From Hyphomicrobiales bacterium (GTDB lineage Bacteria; Pseudomonadota; Alphaproteobacteria; Rhizobiales; Aestuariivirgaceae): a DNA stretch of 56,732 nt. Every line of letters begins with the position of its first letter. Position 1 is the first letter of the stretch. The position numbers were made by a program, and so were the translations under genes. Positions 17,901 to 24,577 of the stretch are shown here, one piece after another. The notes under the pieces are model-generated. The model saw nothing but the letters and a program-made list of their open reading frames with translations. It searched no databases and was not told where the DNA came from. The stretch lies in the NCBI GenBank assembly GCA_016185245.1, contig JACPNZ010000050.1, positions 1-56,732 of the forward strand. Direction: 5' to 3'.

Positions 17901-20580
17901 GTCCCGGCCGCAGGCGAGCGGAGAAAGCCCTCAGGGTAGCGTCTTCGTGCAGCGTGCCGACCTTATTCCCGGAGAGACGCGGGCGCTTCTTGCCTCCGTG
18001 GCACGGATCGTACTGGTTGCACAACGCGGCAATCTGTTCGATCAACTTGACCGGATCGCGGAAACAAGCTTGGCCGCGAGACCATTGCCAAAGCGTGTTT
18101 TCACCAGTCCGGCGCCGGTGACACCACCGTCGTTGCCGGACCTCGAGTTCTTCAACGGGCTTGGGGGCTTTGCCGATGATGGCAAAGAATATTTGACGAT
18201 TCTCGGACCTGGCCAATCGACGCCGGCACCCTGGATCAATGTCATCGCCAACCCCACTTTTGGTTTTCAGGTGGCGGCGGAAGGCGGTGGCTACAGCTGG
18301 TCCGTCAACAGCCGGGAGCGCCAGCTGACGCCCTGGTCGAACGATCCGGTCACCGATCGTCCTGGCGAGGCATTCTATCTGCGTGACGAGGATACCGGTG
18401 CTTTCTGGAGCCCGACAGCACTTCCCGTCCGAGACGAGTTGGGAGTCTATCTGACCCGTCATGGCCGGGGATACAGCCGCTTCGAGCATGCAGCCCACGG
18501 CATCACCGCCAACCTGCTGCAATATGTGCCGCTCGACGCTTCGATCAAGATATCGCGTTTGGTGCTTCACAATCGTACGACCCGCACCCGCCATCTCAGC
18601 GTAACGGCCTATGTAGAATGGGTACTCGGCCAATCACGCTCGGCATCGCATCCCTTCGTGACGACGGCAATCGATCCCGCGACCGGTGCGATGTTTGCCC
18701 GGAACCCGTGGAACGGGGATTTCGGAACACGCGTTGCATTTGCCGACTTGCGCGGACGTCAGACAGACTGGACCGGCGACCGCCGCGAATTCATTGGGCG
18801 CAATGGAACGCTGAAGGATCCGGCGGCTCTGGCAAATACCGTTGCGCTCTCCAAGATCGTCGGCGCCGGCCTCGACCCTTGCGGCGCCATGCGCACCACA
18901 GTTGAACTCGCGCCCAACGCCAGTGTCGAAGTCGTTTTCTTCCTTGGCGAGGGCAAAAATGCGGACGAGGCGCGATCCCTGATCGACCAATACCGCGCCG
19001 CCAATCTTGATGCGGTGTTGAGCGCCGTCACGCGCCATTGGGACCATGTGCTGGGTGCGGTCCAGGTGAAGACGCCTGACCGGACGATGGACATCATGCT
19101 CAATGGTTGGCTTCTCTATCAGACGCTCGCCTGCCGCATCTGGGCGCGGTCGGGCTTCTACCAGTCGAGCGGGGCTTACGGTTTCCGCGACCAGTTGCAA
19201 GACGGTATGGCGCTCGCCGCCACCCAGCCGATGATAACGCGTGAACATCTCCTCCGAGCGGCGGCACGGCAATTCGTCGAAGGCGATTTCCAGCATTGGT
19301 GGCTTCCGCATTCGGGTCAAGGGGTGCGCACCCGCATCTCCGATGATCGTGCCTGGCTGGCATATGCCGTTAGCCACTATGTTGCCGCAACAGCCGATGC
19401 CGGCGTTCTTGATGAATCCATTCCCTTTCTCGAAGGCCAAAGATTGAACCTTCAAGAACATGACAGTTTCTTCGATCCGGTGGTTTCCGACCAGACCGCG
19501 ACCCTCTTCGAGCATTGCGCCCTGGCGCTTGACCATAGTCTCGCGGTTGGCCGGCACGGCCTGCCATTGATCGGCACCGGCGACTGGAACGACGGCATGA
19601 ACCGCGTCGGCGAAAACGGCGAGGGCGAGAGCGTGTGGCTCGGTTGGTTCCTGTACGCAACACTCATGGCCTTTGCGCCGATAGCCGAAGCGCGCCGCGA
19701 AACGGCCCGCGCGGAACGCTGGCTTACTCACGCGGCAGCATTGCAGTCCTCGCTAGCCGGCGAGGCATGGGACGGCGAGTGGTACCGAAGAGGGTTCTAC
19801 GACGACGGCACCGTGCTCGGCTCCGCTCAGAGCGAGGAATGCCGGATCGACTCCATAGCCCAGTCGTGGGCGGTACTCTCGGGAGCGTCGGAACCGAAAC
19901 GGATGGCGCGCGCCATGGAATCACTCGAGCGCGAACTGATCAATCCCAAGGACAAGCTCGCCCTCTTGTTTACACCACCCTTCGACAAGACGTCACTCGA
20001 TCCCGGTTACATCAAAGGCTATCCGCCGGGCATTCGAGAAAACGGCGGTCAATATACTCACGCTGCCCTGTGGTCGGTGATGGCGTTGGCTGAACTCGGC
20101 CAGGGCGACAGGGCCGGAGCCCTGTTTTCGCTGCTCAACCCAATCAATCATGCGCGCACCAGAGCGGACGTGCACCGCTACAAGGTAGAGCCCTATGTCG
20201 CCGCCGCCGACATCTATGCCGAACCACCTCACATGGGCCGCGGGGGTTGGACGTGGTACACCGGCTCGGCCGGCTGGATGCAGCGGGCCGGTATCGAAAG
20301 CATCCTCGGTTTACGCATGCACGGCTCAGTGCTGCGTATCGATCCGTGCATCCCACACTCCTGGAGTTCTTTCGAAGTCGATCTTCGCTATCGCTCGTCG
20401 CACTACCGGATTCACGTCGCCAATCCCGATGGTGTCAATCGGGATATCGCTGCCGCGCGGATCGACGGAGCACCTCTCATCGAGCTCGAGCGCCCCCTTC
20501 GCCTGGCGATGATTGACGACGGCCTGGTCCATCACGTCCACGTTACGCTTGGATGTCCGCAATTGGCGGCCGTCGCGTGA
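11986..20580 (+). CDS. ndvB: Cyclic beta-1,2-glucan synthase (NdvB/ChvB/Cgs)
   Basis: This intact 2,864-residue inner-membrane enzyme uses UDP-glucose to build and close cyclic beta-1,2-glucans, periplasmic osmolytes needed for host interaction in rhizobia, Agrobacterium and Brucella. An N-terminal region (1-400) precedes membrane segments near 410-470. The GT84 glycosyltransferase domain (about 475-820) has the processive-transferase motifs DAD (632-634) and RHHRW (778-782). More membrane segments follow at about 826-930 and 950-1005. The C-terminal half holds two glycoside-phosphorylase-type beta domains (near 1579 and 2100) and a GH94 catalytic domain with GTGDWNDG at about 2530-2537, which controls ring size. 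ATG 11986 is preferred because GGAAAGG lies upstream and MWALFRRIFP starts the family-like sequence; the longer TTG start at 11884 is less likely. No ndvA exporter gene is near. It lies inside the tRNA-Gln island. Confidence 0.95.
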   Translation: MWALFRRIFPRTPTPSPWDNQEPVREELFSIERLEEHARSLAVAQTVEPKSLKGRQLAGRLADNGEVLLGAFRSTVAAIDEGRSITPAAEWLVDNYHLIEKQIREIQSDLPSGYYRQLPKLSAGPFAGYPRVFGIAWGFVAHTDSRFDSAVLLRYLRAYQEVQPLTIGELWAISITLRIVLIENLRRLAQQIVQGRAARQMADRLADRLLGTSGQVAVRFEHALDEFQSGALPEAFAVQLVHRLRDQDPGITPALNWLDRRLAAQETTADKVVRDVHGRQGASNVSVRNIITSLRLISDVDWKDLFEASSLVDEALGEGSRFKDMDFPTRNLYRGAIEQLARGSEQSEMEIARAAIQAVKNGQQVEPASNDERLADPGYYLLAGGRDRFAARIGYRRPVRAWLARFNRVAGISGYASAIGLATALLLAVPLMVLAQFGVGWTALSLLGILGLIPAIDAAVALINRAVSLGFQPNLLPALELRNGIPDHLRTLVAVPTMLTSAAAIEEQVERLEIHHLASPGDNLHFALLSDWTDAVAEHAADDDALLSVAAEGIARLNQRYGRARGGYRFLLLHRRRVWAESEARWIGWERKRGKLHELNRLLRGATDTSFIDVNRAPPQPPANIRYVVTLDADTRLPRDTILRLIGKMAHPLNRPRFDATAGRVVDGYAVLQPRVTPSLPVGREGSLFQRIFSSLSGIDPYASAVSDVYQDMFGEGSYAGKGIYDVDVFEASLAGRVPQSTLLSHDLFEGVFARAGLASDVEVVEEYPARYDVGAMRHHRWARGDWQLLPWILGRIASPVGATPAFGAIPAIGRWKMLDNLRRTLSAPFAILALLAGWAMPLEAALVWTIFVVSTIVLPTMIPVVAAVPPRRAGVTAASHMRALGGDFRLALTLSMLVIAFLAHQAWLMGDAIVRTMHRLLVTRRLMLEWVPAAQAATGRSLDIPSFYRRMAGALVIAAAAILVALVSRHGTWLLAAPFAALWFASPAVALLISLPPRLAGQVAVGEADARALRLTARRTWRFFESFVTPADNMLPPDNFQEDPVPVLAHRTSPTNLGLYLLSVASARDFGWIGTGDAVARLEATFATMNGLERFRGHFYNWYDTRDRRPLDPRYVSAVDSGNLAGHLIALANTCREWRGSSPAVQPRLDGLADAIDLARAEAALLRDGPRTQTVTWHQLDSALAALASDARQPTADPGGFAQHLAAVSNQANVMADIALALATERGGGTGTDLLYWVHALTASIDGHRRDFALGADETVALDARLLALETAARSMAMAMDFGFLLDPDRMLLSIGYLVPEGKLDTNCYDLLASEARLASFFAIAKSDAPARHWFRLGRSVTPVAHAAALISWSGSMFEYLMPALVMRAPAGSLLEQTSRLIVRRQIDYAAGLNLPWGISESAYNARDLELTYQYSNFGVPGLGLKRGLAENRVVAPYATALAAMVDPAAATANLSRLAAEGGLGRHGFYEALDYTASRLPEGKKVVTVKAFMAHHQGMTIVAIADTLFDGRMRARFHAEPIVQATELLLQERMPRDVSVARPWASEVKSGARARDAEASGGRRFSSANQAAPPTHLLSNGRYATMVTAAGSGYSRWGDRALTRWREDATSDDHGSYIFLRDVRSGVVWSAGFQPSGAAPDDYTVVFNEDRAEFTRQDGTLTTVLDILVSAEDNAEVRRVSILNSGSRMREIDVTSYAEVVLAPQADDVAHPAFSKLFVETEYLVDVGAILATRRKRSPSDLAIWAGHLAVVDGETAGQVEIETDRARFLGRGHGIRTPISIMDGRALSNTVGTVLDPIFALRRRMQIAPGATARIAFWTMAAATREELLDCVDKHRDTTAYSRAATLAWTQAQVQLHHLGITAGDAALFQRLAGHVIHASPALRPSSDTIVRGGGPQSGLWALGISGDLPIVLLRISDTENLDVARELLQAHEYWRLKQLAVDLVILNERQSSYVQDLQIALETLVRTLQSRPQASGESPQGSVFVQRADLIPGETRALLASVARIVLVAQRGNLFDQLDRIAETSLAARPLPKRVFTSPAPVTPPSLPDLEFFNGLGGFADDGKEYLTILGPGQSTPAPWINVIANPTFGFQVAAEGGGYSWSVNSRERQLTPWSNDPVTDRPGEAFYLRDEDTGAFWSPTALPVRDELGVYLTRHGRGYSRFEHAAHGITANLLQYVPLDASIKISRLVLHNRTTRTRHLSVTAYVEWVLGQSRSASHPFVTTAIDPATGAMFARNPWNGDFGTRVAFADLRGRQTDWTGDRREFIGRNGTLKDPAALANTVALSKIVGAGLDPCGAMRTTVELAPNASVEVVFFLGEGKNADEARSLIDQYRAANLDAVLSAVTRHWDHVLGAVQVKTPDRTMDIMLNGWLLYQTLACRIWARSGFYQSSGAYGFRDQLQDGMALAATQPMITREHLLRAAARQFVEGDFQHWWLPHSGQGVRTRISDDRAWLAYAVSHYVAATADAGVLDESIPFLEGQRLNLQEHDSFFDPVVSDQTATLFEHCALALDHSLAVGRHGLPLIGTGDWNDGMNRVGENGEGESVWLGWFLYATLMAFAPIAEARRETARAERWLTHAAALQSSLAGEAWDGEWYRRGFYDDGTVLGSAQSEECRIDSIAQSWAVLSGASEPKRMARAMESLERELINPKDKLALLFTPPFDKTSLDPGYIKGYPPGIRENGGQYTHAALWSVMALAELGQGDRAGALFSLLNPINHARTRADVHRYKVEPYVAAADIYAEPPHMGRGGWTWYTGSAGWMQRAGIESILGLRMHGSVLRIDPCIPHSWSSFEVDLRYRSSHYRIHVANPDGVNRDIAAARIDGAPLIELERPLRLAMIDDGLVHHVHVTLGCPQLAAVA

Positions 20581-20745
20581 GACTCCCAACATCATGAAAT
20601 TCAAGCGATCACAACGACCCATGCCGAGCCCCTCAAAACCGTCGAATTCCCGGTACCGCGCCTCGGCGGTCTGTCAGCGGCCGCCCACAGTGTCACCGGT
20701 TCCGAGCACGACGGCAAATTCGTTGATGGACTATCGGAAGCAACC

Positions 20746-21474
20746 ATGACTATCCAATTCGACTACGGCATACTCGATGCGTTCAATGCACGGTCTCCTT
20801 CCATGGATGAGCGACAGCAGATCTTCGACCTCTGGTGCGAGATCGCGAATTTGGATCAATACGTCCGGAAGTTCGATCACATTCTGAAGTTGTATCGTTT
20901 TGCAAGAGACGAAAGTCGTATCCGCATCGCCGCCGCGAACGAACGGCGCAATGAGATTGCGGGAGTGGGGCGCGACGCACCGGAGGCAAGCGAACTCCTG
21001 GCGCAATGTCGGATACTGGAAAAGGACGCGATGATGTATCGGTCGTGGACCCACATTGCGGCGCGTGACGGCGCAATGACAATCTATCATCTTTGCCACA
21101 GGATGATGACGATTTGGTCGAAGATGCAGTGCTGCAGTCTATTCGACGCGAGTAAGGTCGGGGTTACAAAGGAGCTTGCCGAGCGACAGTTCGCACGTGC
21201 GTTTCCGGCATTTGTGACGATCCGGAATTCCATGACCGGTCTGGCGGACAATGCAGCGCCGCCGCTGCATGTCGACTGCTGTCCCATCGAAACGGCTTAC
21301 TTCAAATCCGATGTGGGTCTGTCGCTATTTTTTGGAGGAAGTCTTGAAGGCGATACATTTCAGGTCGCCTTCGACACCCACATTCACGGCTATGATCTAT
21401 ACGAAGAGTCCCTATACGCACTTCAAGAGCTGCTAAATCTCATCAGGAAGTCATTTATTGACGACAAGAAATAG
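20746..21474 (+). CDS. Hypothetical protein, 242 residues, distal end of island
   Basis: I do not recognise this protein. It is soluble and helical with many Met, Cys and aromatic residues. Distinct stretches are MDERQQIFDLWCEIANLDQY, AFPAFVTIRNSMTGLADNAA and VGLSLFFGGSLEGDTFQVAF. The central pattern of long helices followed by R-N-S/A and a C-terminal beta segment is loosely reminiscent of HEPN-like or DUF-type rhizobial proteins, but this is too weak to name. The frame is open back to the glucan synthase stop (51 further codons) but without a start codon, so ATG 20746 is used. It is the last gene before the right attachment repeat. Confidence 0.6.
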   Translation: MTIQFDYGILDAFNARSPSMDERQQIFDLWCEIANLDQYVRKFDHILKLYRFARDESRIRIAAANERRNEIAGVGRDAPEASELLAQCRILEKDAMMYRSWTHIAARDGAMTIYHLCHRMMTIWSKMQCCSLFDASKVGVTKELAERQFARAFPAFVTIRNSMTGLADNAAPPLHVDCCPIETAYFKSDVGLSLFFGGSLEGDTFQVAFDTHIHGYDLYEESLYALQELLNLIRKSFIDDKK

Positions 21475-21638
21475 TCTGCGAGCGCAGAGATCTGGTGGAG
21501 AAAATCGAACAGTTGAATCCCGTTGGGGGAGTCCCGTCGGGCTTTCAGCATGCGAGTCTGGCGCATGCGCACTGGAATTTCGGCAAGAGGTTTGACACGT
21601 TCGCCGGGATAAGCCGTTGAATTGACCGAATTGGAAGG

Positions 21639-21686
21639 GGATTTTGATTCCGCCATTCGGAAGTCCGATCCCTCCCACCCCAGCCA
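21639..21686 (+). repeat. Island attachment repeat, distal (attR): partial tRNA-Gln
   Basis: This copy matches tRNA-Gln 6988-7035 with a constant offset of 14,651 and three substitutions at 21662, 21665 and 21677, all in the T arm or acceptor strand. They break T-arm pairing, so the copy has drifted free of selection. It contains only the 3' half and cannot make a tRNA. It ends 13 bp before the panB-like gene. Confidence 0.85.
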
Positions 21687-21698
21687 GTCTCCGGCGGC

Positions 21699-22511
21699 TT
21701 ACTTTTTCTTGGTCTCGGCCTTCAGCTGCTTCATGAAGGCGCCGAACTCGCGGTCCTCGATCGGCACCAGGTGCTTGGCTTCCGGATAGGCGCCGGTCTC
21801 GACGTCGCTGCGGTATTCCTTGAAGGCGGCGATGCGCTCTTTCTGCAGCCGGTCGTATTCGGCGCGGAAATTGCGGTAGACCTTGGCGTGGCGGGGCCGG
21901 TGCCCGCGGGTGTAACCCAGCACATCCTCGGCGAAGAGATATTGCGCATCGCCCCCGGTGCCCGCCCCCATCGACAACATGACGAGGGACGTGCGCCGGG
22001 AAATCTCCGCCGCCACCCGGTCCGGCACCACTTCGAGCTCGGCGCCGATGGCGCCTGCCGCCTCGAGCTGTTTGACATGGCGGAAGACATTCATGGCACT
22101 GTCGGCCGTCTTGCCCACCGCCTTGAAGCCGCCGGTCCAGGTCGCCTTGGAGGGAATGAGGCCGACATGGCTGATGATCGGAATGCCCTCGGCCGACAGC
22201 CTGGCGATGGTATCGAGGCTCGCCGCGCAATAGCAGCAGTCGCCGCCCTTCACCACCGCCGCATGGGCGGCGCGCAGATAGTCCTCGTAGGTGCACAGTT
22301 CGCCATAGAGCAGGCCCACCTGGACGAAGCAATTGCCGGCCGCCTCGCGCATCGCCGGCGTCCACACCGGATCGATGATCGATAGCATGTCGATGCCGGC
22401 GGCACTGGCCGCCGCCGCTTCCTCGGGCGTATCGACGAACAGCATGGTGAGCTGCCGCTTGCCCTTCTGGGCCCGGAGATCGGCGACGGTCATGCGCTTG
22501 TTGCGGGACAT
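21699..22511 (-). CDS. Ketopantoate hydroxymethyltransferase (PanB)-like aldolase
   Basis: The 270-residue TIM-barrel protein belongs to the PEP mutase/isocitrate lyase superfamily in the PanB branch. It has ISHVGLIPSK where PanB has GHLGLTPQ, and AELEVVPDRVAAEIS in place of MELVP. The N-terminal metal motif is altered (IIDPVWT instead of VGDSLG). It is therefore probably a catabolic relative, not the pantothenate enzyme. It follows the broken sugar isomerase gene by 10 bp in the same direction, with AGAGGAAG before ATG 22511. A retro-aldol cleavage of a keto acid derived from the local sugar pathway is a reasonable guess. Confidence 0.72.
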   Translation of the reverse strand: MSRNKRMTVADLRAQKGKRQLTMLFVDTPEEAAAASAAGIDMLSIIDPVWTPAMREAAGNCFVQVGLLYGELCTYEDYLRAAHAAVVKGGDCCYCAASLDTIARLSAEGIPIISHVGLIPSKATWTGGFKAVGKTADSAMNVFRHVKQLEAAGAIGAELEVVPDRVAAEISRRTSLVMLSMGAGTGGDAQYLFAEDVLGYTRGHRPRHAKVYRNFRAEYDRLQKERIAAFKEYRSDVETGAYPEAKHLVPIEDREFGAFMKQLKAETKKK

Positions 22512-22521
22512 GGCTTCCTCT

Positions 22522-23481
22522 TCAGATGGGTTGCGGTTGGTAATCGCTGGTGTCCGACGGGGCCACCTTCTTGAGCAGCTCGACCGATTTTTGACGCCTT
22601 CGAGGCGCGACAGCATCACATCCTCATGTTCGATCGACAGCCAGCCGTCATAGCCCACCATGCGCAGCCGGTAGCAGAAATCGCGCCACCAGCCTTCGCC
22701 ATTGCCGTAGCCCAGCGTGATGTAGCTCCAGGCCCGGCCCGGAATATCCATCAGCGAGCCATTCTCCAGCCGGCTTGTCAAGGCGCATACCGGCTTGTTG
22801 ATGAAAGTATCCTTGGCATGGGTATGATGGGTGGCCGCACCCAGCGCATCGATGGCGGCAATCGGATCGGCTCCCATCCACAGGAGATGCGAGGGATCGA
22901 GATTGGCGCCGACGACGGCGCCGATTTCCCGGCGCAGGTGGAGAAGGCTCGGCACGTTGTAGACCAGCTGGTTGCCGTGCAGCTCGACCGCCAGCTTTTT
23001 CACCCCATGCTTCTTGGCATGGGCGGCGAGCTTCGTCCAATAGGGCAGGAGCCGCTCCTCCCATTGGTACTTGAGCATGGTCTGAGTCTCCGGCGGCCAG
23101 GAGGAGACGACCCAGTTCGGCATCCGGTCGCCCTTCGCCCCTTCCGGCAGACCGGACATCAGAACCACCGTTTTGACCCCCAGAGCGCCAGCCAGCCGGA
23201 TGGTGTCGTACAGCGCCTCCGACTGTTTTTTCCTTCGGGGGATGAAGCTGGTTGCCATTGGCATTGAGGGCGATGAGCTCGAGGCCCCGCGATTTGAAGG
23301 CCTTGAGATAATCGCGCCGGGCCGCGGCACTGGCGAGAAGTTCGGCCAGCTTCATATGCGGCGCCGAAGTCCAGTTGGCGGCGTTGATCTCCACCCCTTG
23401 GATGCCGAGCTTGGCCGCCGTATCGAGCATCTCGGCGAAGCCCAAGTGCCCGAGCGAATCCGATACCATTACAATTTTCAT
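22522..23481 (-). pseudogene. Sugar phosphate isomerase/epimerase with two frameshifts
   Basis: The sequence codes for a xylose-isomerase-like TIM-barrel protein of 319 residues if two single-base changes are repaired. The first part (MKIVMVSDSLGHLGFAEMLD to NGNQLHPPKEK) loses frame at an A-run on the minus strand (23226-23231, one base too many). The middle (QSEALYDTIRLAGALGVKTV to SRLEGVK) is in the next frame. A second A-run (22588-22592, one base too few) returns to the first frame for KSVELLKKVAPSDTSDYQPQ. The +1 and -1 compensate, and total length is 960 bp, an exact multiple of three. Both sites are homopolymers, so error in the sequence is a real alternative to gene decay. Confidence 0.82.
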
Positions 23482-23496
23482 GTGCGTGAGTCCCTG

Positions 23497-23659
23497 CTAG
23501 GAATACAATTTGGGTTTGCTGGTGGGCGTCACGCTAACCTTTCCGCCGCCGGCAAGCGAGCGCACCCCGGCTTCGGCGATGAGCGAGGCCGCGTAACCGT
23601 CCCAGGCGCTGGCCCCGGCCGGCCGGCCGGTTGCAATGGACCGGACCCAGGCCTGAAGC
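23497..23659 (-). pseudogene. Gfo/Idh/MocA oxidoreductase, C-terminal fragment
   Basis: Only the last 53 or so residues of an inositol-dehydrogenase-like protein remain. LQAWVRSIATGRPAGASAWD then GYAASLIAEAGVRSLAGGGK align with the end of the intact gene at 25679-26683 (IEDWVRSVAGDSATGPSSWD, GYAATVATGAALEAVTIRRR), and SKPKLYS matches GRPNLYT. Upstream coding sequence ends abruptly near 23660, where a LacI-type gene begins on the other strand. About 280 codons are missing. Confidence 0.8.
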
Positions 23660-24573
23660 TCGAGGCGACCCGCAAGAAGGTGCTGGCAGCCTTCTCCCGC
23701 CTTGGCGGCAACGCCACCGAGACCGCCGCACCCAAGGCCCGCCGCATCGCCTTCCTGTCGGACTCCGGAACGAGCTTCAACCGGACCCTGGAAATGGCGG
23801 TGGAGTCTCATTGCCGCGGCAACGGCGGCGTCGAATGTCCCTTCACCGGCGTCACTACCGCCAAGGTCGATCCGATCAAGTTCGCCAACCCGATCGAGCG
23901 CACCGCCGAAGAGGCCGAAGCCCTGGTGATCGTCGCCCGCGAGGATCTGATGATCAACCGCGCCATCCGGGCGGTGATGGCGCGCAAGGTGCCGGTCGTC
24001 TGCCTGACCACCGACCTTCCGGCCTCCGGCCGCACCGCCTATGTGGGCAGCGACCAGACCCGTGCCGGCGCCACCGCCGCCTATCTGATGGGCCAGGCGG
24101 TGGGCAACCTCGACGGAAAAATCCTGCTGGTCTATTCCGCCCCCTACCGCAGCCAGGAAGAGCGCGAACTGGGTTTCCGCCGGGTGCTGCGGTCGGAATT
24201 TCCCCGCCTCGAAGTCGACGAGCGCGTCAACTCCAACGACGATACCGACTATGTCTATCGCAACGTGGTGCGCTACATCGAAGACCATGGCGCGCCGGCC
24301 GGCATCTACAATGTCGCGGCCGGCAACATCGGCATCGGCCGGGCGCTCGGAGATTTCAATCTGCAGGGCAAGGTGGTGTTCATCGGCCACGAGCTCAATT
24401 TCAATTCGCGCATGCTGCTCGAAACCGGTGTCATGAATTTCGTCATCGGCCACGACGTGGCGGCGGAAGTGGCCCACGCCATCGATTTTGTCACGGCCCT
24501 GCTCGACAAACGTCCGCTACCCGCTCTGGGACACACCCGGGTCCGCATCTACACCAAGTACAGCCGCAATTGA
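23660..24573 (+). pseudogene. LacI family regulator lacking its DNA-binding domain
   Basis: The roughly 300-residue periplasmic-binding-like effector domain is intact: ARRIAFLSDSGTSFNRTLEM, VPVVCLTTDLPASGRTAYVG and a C-terminal GHDVAAEVAHAIDFVTALLD. It begins at EATRKKVLAAFSRLGG, which corresponds to the stretch just after the helix-turn-helix in LacI proteins (compare KPTADKVFRAAQELGF in the intact regulator at 28861). The helix-turn-helix, about the first 35 residues, and any start codon are gone. The upstream open frame is only antisense to other genes. The break coincides with the break of the gfo/idh fragment. Confidence 0.82.
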
Positions 24574-24577
24574 ACGG

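Larger units (their letters stand above)
7036..21686. mobile_element. 14.65-kb genomic island integrated in tRNA-Gln
   Basis: Seen in the sequence: an intact tRNA-Gln on the left; a 48-bp partial copy of it on the right; and an integrase C-terminal fragment 39 bp inside the left end. Known: tyrosine recombinases use tRNA 3' halves as attachment sites. Inferred: the island entered here and then lost most of its integrase, so it is now fixed. Cargo includes small secreted proteins, DUF1488, CsbD, DUF3309, a damaged Crp/Fnr regulator, the cyclic glucan synthase and a 242-residue unknown. Base composition of 7.3-11.9 kb looks less GC-rich than the flanks, with many long non-coding stretches. Confidence 0.82.

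Noticed and set aside
20644-20657. GAATTC and GGTACC restriction sites almost adjacent after the glucan synthase, resembling a cloning linker
   Set aside because: No vector-like sequence surrounds them and the DNA continues into native-looking sequence; a chance pair of six-base sites is enough.
20581-20745. N-terminal extension of the 242-residue unknown back to the glucan synthase stop
   Set aside because: The frame is open but has no ATG, GTG or TTG start and no ribosome site. I kept ATG 20746.
21639-21686. A second functional tRNA-Gln gene
   Set aside because: Only the 3' half is present, the 5' acceptor strand and D arm are absent, and T-arm pairing is broken. It is an attachment remnant.
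23173-24573. 466-codon plus-strand frame as a full LacI-type gene
   Set aside because: The part before about 23660 is antisense to the isomerase gene and the Gfo/Idh fragment and contains no helix-turn-helix. Only the part after 23660 is LacI-like.
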